A stretch of 64,000 nucleotides of DNA from Kingdonia uniflora (GCA_014058105.1 JACGCM010001129.1:1685001-1749000); one strand, 5' to 3'; shown: positions 24,554-37,057, counted from the stretch's first letter. Notes: generated from the letters alone by a model not told the origin. A program made the numbers and translations.

Positions 24554-25080
24554 GGATCGTAAAGATCACAAGTTGTAAATGCCGTTGGTGTTTGTTGCTG
24601 ATTTATTTACAATCTTTAGACCAAATATTCACATAATGAGATAGAAAAAGAGATTGTGTGTGTGAGTATGTGTAGGGGGGGTCGACGAAGATCTCATTTC
24701 CAACTATTGATTACGTCCTCACAGCCATCTCTGATTTTAACATCAAACTTACTATTTCGTTGCCTAAGAGAACATCATCTTTTACTACCCATACAAGAAT
24801 AGGAGTTGTACCCTCGTCTTAAGGTCAATTTTACAATGTGCAGTGAAGTTTTTGGGCTTGAGATTTGAGGGTTGTTTGCAATTCTGCTGTAGTTTAGTCA
24901 ATTAAAAAAACTGATTGATCCACATTTCGTAGCTGATTTCCAAACGAGGAAAGATTTTTTTTTGAAAGGAAATGAGGAAAAGTGGGTATTTTTGTTTTGT
25001 GTAAGTAATGAGTATTTACGTCAGCCCCAGACAAAAATTCGTGTTCCTGTCAATAAAACACGTGGAATTATCAGCATCCA
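24554..25080. other. Intergenic, nothing recognised
   Basis: Low-complexity (GT)n near 24656-24672 and otherwise unremarkable AT-rich sequence. Confidence 0.4.
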
Positions 25081-25089
25081 TATTTAAAA

Positions 25090-25697
25090 GGGCAAATTAG
25101 CTTTTAGACCCTACATAATCACCACGAATTGGTTTAACCCCTTGATTGTCTTTTTTAGTTTTTAGACCTTAAAATTTACTAATTGTTTACAAATACTAAA
25201 TTTACCCTTTATGCTTTGTCTTCGCCCAACACTCTCAATACTACTCATCCGCATCTGAATACCATTAGAATGTGGGGTTTATTGTTGACAAGGAGGAAAC
25301 GAATAAATTATTGTATAATAATGAAAGGGGTTTGTAGTTATAAACTAAAAACTATTGTTAAGTATAATTCTAGAGTGAGAAACAAAGTTTTTTTTAGGAG
25401 AGAGAGGTTAGTGATAGTTGATTTTGGTTTGGAGATGGGTGATTTACAATTAGGGGCGAGTGAATTCGAGTTGGGATGATTGATTTTGAGTTATGATGAG
25501 TAATTTTTGGGTTGGGATGAGTAGTTTTGAGAATAGTGAACTTTTATTGGGGAAGAGTGGTTTTGAATTGTTAGTGGAGGGTATTCTCGATAGTTTATAG
25601 TAATTTTAACTTTTTAGGGTTCAAAAACTAAAAAAATAAATTAAAGAGGGTTAAATCAATTCGTGGTCATTATGTATGGTCTAAAAGCTAATTGCCC
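25090..25697. mobile_element. Mutator-like MITE with 9-bp target duplication
   Basis: The 608-bp element starts GGGCAAATTAGCTTTTAGACC and ends with its inverted match GGTCTAAAAGCTAATTGCCC. The inverted repeats extend about 85 bp per side with few mismatches. Both flanks carry the identical 9-bp word TATTTAAAA (25081-25089 and 25698-25706), the target duplication length of Mutator-like elements. The interior has short GGGATGA-type repeats and no transposase. It lies about 470 bp upstream of the CPI1 start codon, so it may sit within that promoter. Confidence 0.92.
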
Positions 25698-25706
25698 TAT
25701 TTAAAA

Positions 25707-26170
25707 TATTAGGGCCCGTAATTATATTTTGGCATGGAAAGTTGAACTCCAAAAGCTCAAGCTTAATCAAACACTTGAAGTTAAACTCCGAGACTATCTA
25801 TAACAAAACCTACAACTGGAACTTAATGTTCAGTGGCACGTGGAGCTTGAAATCTTGAGTTTGAGCATCAGATTGGTCCAAGAGTACTAAAACTGCTAGA
25901 GAAGGTGGTACTCTGGGCGGGCCGTGCTTGTATTTGGCGGTAATGTTTTCAAGAAACAAAATACCAAAACAATTTCACGTGGGGGAGCGTAGTGCGCACA
26001 CTGCGCACCTATAGGCGCATTATAGAACCAACACTGAAACTGCCATCTTTATCTTGGCGAGATCCACTCAACTGAGTTCTAACTTACACCTAACTAACAA
26101 CGTAATGGGCGGTAAGTAATACTAAATCAGCTCTAAATCAACATTAATTACAGAAATCTAGGGTTTCAAA
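25707..26170 (+). promoter_or_regulatory. Promoter and 5' UTR region of CPI1
   Basis: The space between the MITE and the CPI1 start. AAATCTAGGGTTTCAAAATG just before the start resembles a plant leader. No convincing TATA box was picked out, and the transcription start is unknown. Confidence 0.4.
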
Positions 26171-29100
26171 ATGAGATTTTTACGTCAAATTACAGTTTCT
26201 AATTACGTTTCCATTGATCATCACATAGGTGTAACTCAATCTCCTTCGAGTCTGTGGTTTTCGAGCAATCCGAGCAAGAGATGGGGAGAGATTTTCTTTC
26301 TCCTTTATACGCCATTCTGGCTTACTCTCTGCCTAGGGATCATTGTTCCCTACAAGCTTTACGAGGTATGTTTGATTGAAATGTTGTGAATTTGTTGTTA
26401 TTTGAGTAAAGTTTGATTGTCATAATTGTCTTTGCTTTACTTATCTGTTAGAGCAACTAGAGTGTTGACTAATGACAGATAAACCGAGAGTGAGATAGAG
26501 TAAATATGCGGAAAGTTTTTGAGGACAAAATGTAGAGGTTGGCGAGGGAATATGGAGACAAAACCTGAAGAGGAAATATGGATGTGGAAACTTAGAGCGG
26601 AGGGAACTTTTTGGATAGAAAAGCGTGATAGTTCGTTCTTAGATAGTATGGGGAGAAGTTTTGGTATAAATTGTAGGCAGTTAAAAACTATTATGGGAAT
26701 GAGTGAAAATCTATAAAGCGAGAAATGTAGAGGAGCCAACATTTTCCGACTGTGCAGCTTTCTTATTAACACGAAGCCAACATTCTCACAGTTCTTATTG
26801 AAAATGGTCGTTTACTTTTGAAATATTGAAAATGGTAGCTTGTGTATTTTGGTTTTCGCGATATATCAACATTCTCGGCAGTTCAAATTGCAAAAGGCCA
26901 TTATGGATCTTGCAGATAGAATTTCTTTTTTTGTATTGGATTGTCGAAAGAAAGCACTATTTTTCATCTTTGTCTTTATTAATCCTATTTTTGGCAAATT
27001 TCTTTTTGTATTGACAGAGCTTTGGCAAATTAGAGTACCTGTTATTAGGTTTGATATCAACAGTTCCTTCTTTCATGATACCAGTTTTTGTCGTTGGGAA
27101 GGTAAATCCTCTAATTTGGTTTTCGTTTCTGTAAAGAAGTAGCTATTGCAACGTTTTATTTTACTCTTGGTATATGATTAATATTCATGATGTAGTTCTT
27201 TCCTTGCTTGAAAGGCGAAAGTTAATCGTTGCTCTTTTGAGTTAGTAATTTTGTTCTAGCGCATTGTGAATTCTAATTTGTTCCATTTGAATGGTTATTA
27301 TGAAGAGTTTGGAATTCTTTTAGTCGTTAGCCCCTGCTAATGCAAAGATGTAATAACCCACTTTCACTTACATTTTCTTAGATATCCTTGAAGTATATTC
27401 ATTATCCCTTTTCTTATTGTAGGTTGATAGAGATATTTGTTGGAGAGATCGATATTGGGTGAAGGTATATGCTTTTCTGCGATAACTTCTTACATGAAAA
27501 AAATATTAGTGAGCTATGAACTACGAACTACGAACTACGAAGACCTTTATTTGGCTGTTAATTATCATGCTGCCTATTATTCCCCGTAGTAGGACTCCCA
27601 TAAAATGAATCACATGAAACTTTTCAATCCATGATCTAGCTTTTGTTATTATTTTCTTTTTGTAAAGAAAACTTTGGGATTTTGTCTTTTTGGTAGTTTA
27701 TACGTTTTATAGGACTAAAGTTATAGAACTTAATCATATAGCCGTGCAGTATCTAATATTCTTTCTCTGTGGCAGGCTAGTCTCTGGACTATAATTTTCA
27801 GTTACGTTGGGAATTACTTCTGGACACATTACTTTTTCACCGTACTGGGTGCTTCATATACCTTTCCCTCTTGGAAAATGAATGATGTAAGTTATACAAT
27901 GGATAATTTCCAGGGTGCTGCAATCATGAAATAATTCACATCATAATATATACTTATGGCTTCAGTATTGGTAATATTTTATGGTCTTCCTATCAAATGG
28001 TTAAAGTCAATTCAATTGTGCAATTTAGGCTATTATTTCATCACCAATGGGGTCCATTCACTAGAATTTATCTTGAGTTAACCGGCATGATACCACGTTC
28101 CCTGGGAGGGGCCGGATCACTCTTATCTGCCCAAAAAAAAAGAAGCTATCATTTCATTTTGATGAGATTCGTACATGTATACAAAATTTAACTCGCAAAG
28201 ATAAAATATTCTAAAATTATTCCACCTGATTGGGAATCATTAATCTACATAATCTCTGAGCGTTTCTGTTTTTCATTTGAATATTTTGCAACATTTGCAA
28301 GTTATTGTTAGTTCTGCTATTATAAAACTTGTTCCTGCTAGACATTCTTAAAGTGTACTGGGGATTTTTATGTGTTCTTGGTTCATAGTGAAGAGTTGTA
28401 GAGAAAACTAACAGACGATTTTGTCAATTTTCTTTTATTCTTTATCACGATTTAGTGCGTGCTCCTAGTACATGCTATGGTCTTACCCCCTTGCTTCTTT
28501 TATATGATGTCCACAAAAGCTGTCTTAGGTTCTCATCAACACAGATCAAATATCAGGCTTTTGTCATCTCCATCAACTCACCTTTATCTCCTATACTCAT
28601 GTAGAAAATTATCAAATCATCTAAATTTCTCCCATCCACTCTGGTGACTCTCCTTTCTAGGTGATACACATATTTTACATTTTTCAGTAAAAGAAAGAAG
28701 GAGGTTGAAATGCTCAATAGGGATGATTAGAAATAAAATTGCGATGTAAATATGGTCAAGAACTTGACAACTTAACTAACTGAAGGTGGTTCTTTCACGT
28801 GAACGCCGTGTACTCAGTCTAGTATTGTTAGCCTGACACGGTTATTATATAAAAAAATCTCCTGATATTGAGATTATTCATTTGTTTTTCTGTTTTGTCT
28901 TTTCTCCATTATATGGTTATTCGCTTACTAATTGCATCTTTAGCTTTACTGAGCTTATGTCAAAACGGTAGTACTCATTCTATAATTGTGCATGTTCTCA
29001 TTATTGTTAAGTTGTGCTTATCGTTTTATCGGTAACTCATAAGAGGTGCATATTAACGTTGCACTACATTTTGTAAGTCATGTTTATCTTTACTAATTTA

Positions 29101-30283
29101 TTGAAATATTCGCGTGCATCTCGAAATGTATTATTTTTAGTCTAGTCATATATATTTTTTACTCTGTGTAGGTACCACATACAACGTTCCTTCTTACACA
29201 CGTGTGCTTCCTATTTTATCATGTCGTATCGAATATTACACTTCGCAGATTACGTCATGCTGTTGCAGACTTACCAGACTCGATTCAGTTTGTTACTGAG
29301 GCCTCCTGGATTTTGGCTCTCTCGTACTTCTTAGCATACCTGGAGACTATAGCAATCTCTAACGTACGTGGTAACACTACAAAATTTGCTAATCACGTTG
29401 TTTTTACAACTATAATTGTTGGAAAGGTAATTATAAAGAGAGTTTTAACCAAAACTGGTGGCTAACATTCAACGTAAAACTGTAGAGGTGAAGTACACAA
29501 ACAATGGTTAACATTGGATATATAGATAATCTTTTCAGTAATGAGTTGCTTTCATCACATTATTTACTTGTATTGTGCTGTTGATATGTCCAATATTAAT
29601 GAATTCGTTTGAAACTGTGCAGTTTCCTTACTACTCTTTCGTGGACAGAGCGTCAATGTACAAAGTGGGATGTCTGTTTTATGCAATTTATTTCATAGTA
29701 AGCTTCCCAATGTTTTTGAGGTAAGCAATTGGTTCCGCACAGTACTTAATGCAAGTTGTTATCATGAAAAAAGTAGACAGTATTTAATGTAGTTTGTTTA
29801 GCTTGAAGAAATGCAAGTGAAATCTTTTTCATGATGTTCCTCCAACATTTTTGTCTACTTGTTCTTACCCCCATCCTGCAGTAACGCTCTAACAGAAGAC
29901 CAGCGATGGGGGGTATCTCATGTTTGCGACAAAGTTGGGTGCACATTGTAGACAAAAATGTTTGGGTGTAACTCAAGAGTAACATGCATTTTTCTTTTCT
30001 CTTAAAAGAACAAAATCGTGTTTGCTTTAGCATTACTGGGACCATTTATGTTCCAACTTTTTGAATTGGCTGCATCCTTACAACCAGGATTGACGAAAAT
30101 CCTGATCGGGATTCATGGGACCTATCCAGGGTGGCCATTGATGCATTGGGTTCTGCAATGCTTGTAACCATAATTCTTGATTTGTGGCGCATCTTTCTGG
30201 GACCCATTGTACCGGTTGTAGACACAAAAATGTGTATTCGACCAGGACTGCCATGGTTTTCAGGACACGCTGCAGAATCATGA
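26171..30283 (+). CDS. CPI1: Cycloeucalenol cycloisomerase
   Basis: This enzyme opens the 9,19-cyclopropane ring of cycloeucalenol to give obtusifoliol in plant sterol synthesis, at the ER membrane. Coding exons: 26171-26365, 27018-27101, 27423-27464, 27776-27886, 29172-29363, 29623-29720 and 30088-30283. All junctions are GT-AG and in frame, giving 305 residues. Family blocks in order are NPSKRWGEIFFLLYTPFWL, LEYLLLGLISTVPSF, DRDICWRDRYWVK, FSYVGNYFWTHYFF, ASYTFPSWKMND, FLFYHVVSNITLRRLRH, AYLETIAISN and DLWRIFLGPIVPV. The hydrophobic blocks fit a multi-span membrane protein. Compared with Arabidopsis CPI1 (280 aa) it has 20 extra N-terminal and 5 extra C-terminal residues. I used the first ATG of exon 1, but the native start could lie further in. 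No disabling change was seen. Confidence 0.96.
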
Positions 30284-31029
30284 GAAAGTGTATAACTACT
30301 GAAGGAATTAGGGTTGGAGTTTTCTCTTTGGTTAATCCTGTATTATTAATTATACTAACTTAAATTGCATTGTAGCCTTTTCATTTTGTAATTTCTACGT
30401 TTTGTTAATCAATTAGAGTTTCCAGAGCAACACTTTTTGTTGTTGTAATTTATGCAATCCATCATTCATCATGAGAGACTGACTATTATGCACGTTGTGA
30501 AGGAGAATGATTAATATTTGGTGAATTTTATGGCTAGTGATATGTAATTTGTAAAGGAGAAATGCAGTTCTCCCTAGCGTGTTTTAACAAGAAATAGGTC
30601 AATGGTTATGTAGTTCCTTAAACAGTAAAGAACATATAGTTACTGTTTGTTAATATTTATACTGGAAATAATATATATCTTGATTCGTCAGAAATGTGCC
30701 GGGTAAATCAATCTCTCAGTCAACAGTATTTGGTGATTTCATTGCAAAAGCTATGTTAAAAGTGTCTATTATCGTTTGACAGTTCTCTTTGCATAATGCA
30801 TATTGTTGTTGAAGAATGATTTTGGCTTGAAATTGTCCGATGATTTTTAACAACAATCTTAAAACATTTTTCATATGAGTTTTCTTAAACGACTTTGGGC
30901 AGTGTTTGTTTTTACGATTGGGAAGGCAAAACATAAAAGATGTCATCAAACAACTCGTCTCTCTCTTCTTTCTTTTTTTGCAGGCAAAGCATAAACTTGC
31001 CATTCGTAACTTATAAGTACAGCAGCAGG
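30284..31029. other. CPI1 3' flank, otherwise unassigned
   Basis: The 3' UTR of CPI1 followed by AT-rich sequence. Nothing else was recognised before the LINE tail begins. Confidence 0.4.
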
Positions 31030-31284
31030 ACTGATCTCATGATCTAGTCTGGCATATTCACAGTATCATACAAGTTGTTACTCAAAATGCTCAGAGAAGT
31101 TTGTTCATGGGCTAAAAAGTTAAAAGGTCTAGGAATATAGACAAATTGGAGGGAGGAGAAAAAATCACTCTAGCAGGCAAGAATCGAGATAGCTTGCAGC
31201 ACCCCAGTTAATCCCAACAACTTGATTCTGGAGATAAGATATCATCTGCAAACAGGTCAGCTGCAACAACACATTCTTGCCCTC
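31030..31284 (-). pseudogene. LINE (L1-type) RNase H tail, segment 3 of 3
   Basis: Minus-strand reading gives EGKNVLLQLTCLQMISYLQ and, after a stop, FVYIPRPFNFLAHE. These resemble the end of the RNase H domain of plant L1 elements. The line continues the segment at 41735-42530: removing the PIF/Harbinger element (31288-41731) and one TAA copy brings the two together. Stops show it is inactive. Confidence 0.6.
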
Positions 31285-31556
31285 TAAGAGCATCTCCAAC
31301 AGAGAGTTCAAGTTTGGGTGTGGGCTCTGGCAGAGGGCCCACAAAAAACCCAACATCTCCCAACAGCAAATCAGAAAATCTTACGTGGTTTTTTTATTTT
31401 AATTTTTTATATGTTATGTTTACCGTGCGGTAAAATGATTACCGCTGCGAGTTCTGTTAACAAATAACAACTCGACTCCCTTAACACTGTTTCCTCATCT
31501 CTCTCCCAATTCAAACCCAAAATTTGAATTTTTTTTTCAATTTTTTGCAAAATCAA

Positions 31557-33739
31557 ATGGAGATGCCAGAGGGAGACCCACACCCCAGTACATTCCCTGG
31601 GTTTAGAGGGATAAGAAATCCAGAGCAAGCCGTAACTCGGTCGAGGTCCGGAAGGAAGGAAGAAAGAAAGAGTTGAATTTGAAGAGGTATAATAAAATGA
31701 AGGCATACCACACCCACCCCAAAAAATGTTCCAACCAAGTTTATAGCAGTGCTCCCAGACGGCCAAACTCATATATATCATACTGGCAAGGATCTCACGG
31801 TAACTTTTTCGTACATTGTGACTTTGTTATTTCCGTTAATCAAGTGTTTGACAAAATGTTCCAATAAACAGAATCGGGATTCAATGCGTCCGCAGGACAC
31901 ATTAACTACGGTGATAAAAGTTTGGAATAAGATTTCCACAATTCCGACAATAAGGGATCTCGTGGTGAAGATATTCGGGAGGTTTATAGATATAAGCTTG
32001 GGTAATTCCGATAATCGGCTAATTCAGGCGATAACAGAGCGTTGGTGGCCGACAACTTACATTTTTCTATTCCCGTGTGCGGAAATAGGGATTACTCTAA
32101 TAGATTTCACAATGTTGATATCATTGTCAATCGCCAAATATCCTACACAGGTGTTGTATGACGACCAATGTAGTATTTTAACCGAGGCGAGATAATTGCT
32201 CCCCCGGATCGAATCCAACAATACACAGAGTGGGAATGTCAGCATTTCACATTTGAGGACATACTTGACCATCACAGATGATCGGGATGATGATATTACG
32301 ATAGTTCATACTTTTATCCTTTTCATGATGGGACATTTATGGTTCCAAACGGCCAACGACACCGTCCCACTTGGATATCTCGCGGCCGTAGCCGATTTGG
32401 ACGAAGCTCCCGAATATGACTGGGGTTCTGCTATTCTTACTTCTCTGTACCATGGTTTGGATACCGCAGTCACGACCAGGGGTGTCATCACTGGATTTTC
32501 ACAACTTCTTGAGGTACACTAACACTTTTTCCTTACAAGCTGTAAATTAAATATCTTCCAATAAACGTCTTAAATACAATTTCTAATTGTTTTTTATGTT
32601 GTTCCAAAATACAGTATTGGTTCTACGAGTATTGTGAGGTTGGTCACCCTATTGCCAAGGAAGCGCTGAAGATCACGTTGTATCCGCGCCTCAAAGCATG
32701 GGAGAAGGGGAACAAGAAGAAAATAAATGACCAGGCAGAGAATTTGTTTACTTTAGCAAGATACCTCATTGACCACCGGTCTATTGAATCGATCAACTGG
32801 GAACCTTGGGGTACATCTGCTGCGTTACAGTTAGATGACGTATATTCCGCGTCGTATATGTCCCGTAAGAAGATGCCACTAAAAGTCCCAAATGGAAACT
32901 GCGAGTATTACTTGGGGGATAGATATTGGAGGCAGTTGACTGTCGCTGCGACTATTCTTTTGGATCCTCCGTCCAACATGTCGCCACATCTTAGTCCAGC
33001 TAATTTACTGGTGATGATACATGCCAGCTTTATTGACTGTGCTCAGTTTGTGATAGGCGAGGAGCGAGAGATTTATATCTTATACTGGGCTAGCCAAACT
33101 TATGAGGTAGGCCACCTGTTGACAAATTCGCAGAGGATGGGGAATATAGATCTGTTCGGACCCAGTGCACTCAGGGCTGGTATTACACCCGTGGTGGTTA
33201 CGTCACCAGAGGTTCATAGCTTGTCCCAGGACTTCACTCTGCCTGACTCAGAGATGGGGCCAGACCTGGGGTGGTAATGGACAGGGAGGCGTGAGCTGGT
33301 CTTTGTCCACCGCTTGAGGGAGCCCCCACCCATGTCCGCCTCCTACGGTTTAGAGGAGCTGTGGCACCTGACTCATGGTATGAGGCAAGACGCCCTTGTA
33401 GAGTCTGCACAGGATGCCTAGACGATCCAATACTTGACTAATAAGGTTGCTGCTCTGACGAGGAACATAGACAGTATAGGCGATCAACTATATCAACATT
33501 TAAGTAATTTATTTATTTCTTAAGGTCATATTTATTTTGTCAAAATCTAAATAAATTTTCTTTGTCTTGTTCAAAACCTACATCAGAGGAGGGGGCATAA
33601 GGTACGGGTGGTGCCGCTACCACCTGGAGGTGGTGCGAGGATGAGGCAGGGGACCTGTAGACATGGTCCGCGAACCAAGGAAGCCAGTAGCTGCCGCAGG
33701 GGGCGGGGCACTGGAGATGATATTGGCCCGTCTCAATAG
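31557..33739 (+). pseudogene. Plant mobile domain (PMD, MAIN/MAIL-like) gene in PIF/Harbinger copy A
   Basis: PMD proteins (Arabidopsis MAIN and MAIL1) act in silencing and genome stability, and related domains occur in plant transposons. Exons inferred: 31557-31799, 31872-32513, 32615 to about 33500, and a basic RG-rich exon about 33587-33739, all with GT-AG edges. Domain signatures are RLIQAITERWWPTT..FLFP, then ITLIDFTMLISL, GHLWFQTANDTVPLGYLAAVADLDE, YDWGSAILTSLYHGLD and QYW(F)YEY. Exon 1 has stops near 31675. Exon 2 has a TAA at 32191 where copy B reads AAA. A TAA stops exon 3 at about 33276. The product, if any, would be truncated. The same gene at the same place in copy B shows it travels with the transposon. 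Confidence 0.82.
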
Positions 33740-34518
33740 ATATAGGTGTGAGATGAGTGTTTTTGTAGATGTAATTTTTTATTGTAAACATCAATATTGA
33801 ACAATTTATATTGTAAAATTTTGTTTCTCTATATAAGTACTTGTACGACCTGATGTCCCATTTTTTTATATATATAAATCAATATTAATCAATTTGTTTT
33901 TAGTCTTGAATTTAAATAAAAATATAATTACAACTCTTAAAATAGTAGTTCTATGCACGAAATGAAACTCAAAATAAATACAATTAAACTTAATTCATCA
34001 TTCACGACTGATGTAGGGATTAAACTCGGACCATTCAGTAAGGGGGAGCGGAACCCGTCCATAGTTGGAAAGTTGGTAATTTGCAAGAAACTCATAAGGC
34101 ATGACGTAGTTTCGGTAAAAAAATATCGTATGGAGTCTCGAACGGGGACGGTTGGTTTTATTTCTCATACCATTCGTCTCTGGCTTCGCACATAATATAG
34201 GCTAATGGAATACCTCTGACCCGTCTATCAATACTCTTTCGTATCTCATGAAACTCATCATATTTAACCTTAAGAACATTCCACCTATTGTATAAATCTC
34301 CAGGAGGGTATTAAAGTTTTGTGTACTCCCAGAATTGGACATGAACTCGATTCTATAACTGATTGAAGTTGAGTTGTCGGAGAGGTGGATTATCAATAAA
34401 ATACTGTCAGGACGCGGCCAGGGCGCAGTCTTCATTCCAGCCAAATACCACTGAAGAATCCTGTGTTAGAGTTAAAAAAACTCAATATTGTTAAGTTGAA
34501 GTAGATAACCTGTTGTTA
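33740..34518 (-). other. Unassigned segment between PMD gene and internal terminus
   Basis: On the minus strand, a frame at 34444-34202 plus its upstream extension reads RILQWYLAGMKTAPWPRPDSI and further residues, with coding-like composition. I do not recognise the family. Copy B has a deletion covering the equivalent of about 34034-34825, so it gives no comparison. The left part (33740-34000) is AT-rich, probably 3' UTR of the PMD gene. Confidence 0.35.
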
Positions 34519-34528
34519 GAGCATCTCC
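34516..34528 (+). repeat. Internal PIF/Harbinger left terminus (TTA-GAGCATCTCC)
   Basis: TTA followed by GAGCATCTCCAGCCAAC repeats the outer left end (TAA-GAGCATCTCCAACAG). A palindromic ACCATGCGGTAA-like site follows at about 34668, as it does near the real ends. The adjacent trinucleotide is TTA, while the right end at 41731 is followed by TAA. The last jump therefore used the outer left end, and this inner end looks like a relic of a smaller element. Confidence 0.8.
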
Positions 34529-34827
34529 AGCCAACATATATATAAAGAAAAAAGTTGTCATTGTGATGCCAAAACTAGCCGTTAGGATGCCAAAAATAGC
34601 CGTTATGATGCCAAAACAAGAGGTACTAGTGGTTGGGGAAATCAGTAGAGGCAGCGATGCTCTCTTTACCATGCGGTAATCAAAACACCACGCCGTAAAA
34701 AGAACACCGCCGCCTCCACTGGTTTCCCCAACCACTACTTCTTCCCCTTAACCTTTTACACTTCTCTCTTCTCTATGTTTGTTCCCCCTTCTTCTTCAAA
34801 ACCATTCTCTCAACTCCACAACCTCAA

Positions 34828-36741
34828 ATGTCTTCCTCGTCATCCTTTTCATCCATTGATGATCCTCCACATGTATCGTCCTCCTCTGACGATCTTATGT
34901 TTGATTGTGCGAAGAACAATGGCTGTTATGCACCAAAATGCAATGGACCTAGTAGTACATGATGCAACTTCGAGTCACTGTGGGAGTGTCATGGGTCGTA
35001 AGGATAAGAAAAAGAAGCGAGATCAAGAATTGGGGAATTACAGCATTATGCGAGACTACTTCAACCCGGGGTGCACATATGAGCTGGAAGAATTTTGGCG
35101 ACATTTTCATATGAGTAGACAAATGTTTATGCGTATATTCGATGCAGTAGTTACACATGATCATTACTTTGTCCAAAAACCCAACGATGCAAAAACTATG
35201 GGGTTATCACCGTACCAAAAGGTAATTGCGGCACTACGTTTTTTAAGCTACGGTGTCGTGGCAGATCTTTTTGATGAGTATTTGAGAATAGGATAAAGCA
35301 CAACATTGTTAAGTATGGAAAGGTTTTGTGTTGCGATTATACAAATTTTTGGTGAAGAATATCTTCGAACACCAAACGCGGCCGACGTCGAAAGGTTAAA
35401 AATGATAGGAGAGTCATGAGGATTTTCCCAAAATGTTAGGAAGCCTTGATAATCCACAATACAAATAAGGAAACCCTAAAACAAATAATTACAAAAAGAA
35501 CAAAACAAAATTGATTGGGAAAATCCCTTTAGAGCTTCAATTGCTTAATCAAAGTTAATTATAATTGAATTACTCTTAAACCCTAAGTCACTCTCTTAGG
35601 ATTGCTTTGATCTAACCTGACCTAACAATGCCTAACTTTACCCCTTTTATAAGGGCTACAAGTCCTAGTTACAAAATAGGACAAATATTCCCTTATACGC
35701 TTAAAGAAAAAGGCTGAATCACGCCTCTGTTCGAATAAAAAAAAGTGTATTCGAATAAACATTTAATGTATTCGAATAAAATACCTCAGACAGATGTTTA
35801 TTCGAATAGAAATTAAAATGTATTCGAATATATAACATAACAGAAAATATATTCGAATAGACCTTAGATGTATTCGAATAAAACACCTCAGACTTAATCT
35901 ATTCGAATATAAAACAATTTTGTTTGAATAGACCAGATGGCGTTCGAACGATTCCAAATCTCGTTCGAACGACTTTGGTTAAATTTGAAAAAACTTCCTT
36001 TCTTCTTCAGATCCTCCTGGATCACTTGATTACATGCATTGAATATGAAAAAATTATCTTATAGCTTGGCACGGTCAATTTACTGGTCATTACCCCAAGG
36101 CGACACTGATTATTGAAGCGATAGCTTCACACGATCTTTGGTTTTGGGATTCTTTTTTTGGGTTATCAGAGTCTAACAATGGTATCAATGTCATGCAACA
36201 ATCACATCTTTTCACCGACCTGACCAATGGTATCGCCATGCCTTGCAATTATATAATTGTCGGAAAAGCTTATGATATGGGTTATTACCAAGCGGATGTC
36301 ATATACTCTAAATGAGGAACACTTACCCAAACCATATCCAATCTGGTTATAGTAAAATAAAATTTCTTTGCTCAAAAACAAGAAAGTTGCCAAAAGGACT
36401 TAGAATGAGCGTTTGGGATTTTACAATCACGGTTCAATATTGTAAAAAATCCGGTTAAATTGTGGAAACCGAAGGTTTTGAATAATGTCATGAAGGTGTG
36501 CGTGATAATACACAATATGATCGTCAAAGAGGAACGAGGTTCATTCCCATCATACTCAGGCTACGATTCGGACAATCCCAATGATATCGAAGGTGAACGG
36601 TTCAATATTGTACGCGAACGTAAAACAATAAAAGCTTTTATAACGAAAATGAACCATATTCGAAGTCGAGAACTGTACTTTGATCTAAAGGATGATCTAA
36701 TCAAGCATTTGTGGGTCATTAAGGGAAATCTTCATTCCTAG
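34828..36741 (+). pseudogene. PIF/Harbinger DDE transposase, copy A (split by a solo LTR)
   Basis: The start region reads MSSSSSFSSIDD, then changes frame. Family blocks follow: YSIMRDYFNPGCTYELEEFWRHF, MSRQMFMRIFDAVV, DHYFVQKPNDAKTMGLSPYQK, FLSYGVVADLFDEYLRIG, and IFGEEYLRTPNAADVERL. The coding frame is cut in the SLD..MHW motif, which holds the first catalytic Asp, by a 575-bp solo LTR. Beyond it lie TGHYPKAT-like, NYIIVGKAYDMGYY, FNIVKNPVKLWKPKVLNNV and VCVIIHNMIVKEERGSF. The second catalytic Asp (family NDINV) reads NNGINV here, so that Asp is lost; copy B keeps it. The Glu region reads DLE, stop, AFG. Stops and the insertion make the enzyme dead. Confidence 0.9.
35450..36024 (-). mobile_element. 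Solo LTR of the TGATCC family, in the transposase gene
   Basis: Read on the minus strand it begins TGATCCAGGAGGATCT and ends TTGTATTGTGGATTA, like the LTRs at 37058 and 39621. It shares the TTATAAAAGGGG TATA region, GGCATTGTTAGGT and CCCAATCAATT. A perfect target duplication CTTGA flanks it (35445-35449 and 36025-36029). It is longer than its relatives (575 bp) because of a segment with about ten TTCGAAT or TTCGAAC words (35730-35970). Confidence 0.93.
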
Positions 36742-37057
36742 TATTGCAATCAAGTATTATCTGAGTGTTCTTGATGTAATTTAATACTTCTTGTTGTACA
36801 AGCTTATTGAACGAGTTTGTGATATTCTATTAATCTTGTATTTATTTTAATGCAATATTCTCAGAAATAAACATTTCAAAAAGAGATTACATTCTTCAAT
36901 AGCACATTGCATTATTCAAACGAATACATTATTAGAAGGTAAGCTACATTCTTGGAAAGAAAACTTATCTCTTCAACAAAGTTAAATTATATTTAATCAC
37001 CTGAACCGGTACCTAGTCCGCCCTTCTTGGCCAGACGTTCCATGACCTCAGCTTGCC

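Noticed and set aside
25183..25479. 98-codon plus-strand frame
   Set aside because: Lies wholly inside the Mutator-like MITE and has no transposase or other motif.
28000..28140. Possible SINE 3' end in CPI1 intron 4 (ends in an A run after CTTATCTGCCC)
   Set aside because: No target duplication or matching second copy was found, and it does not share the blocks of the two clear SINEs.
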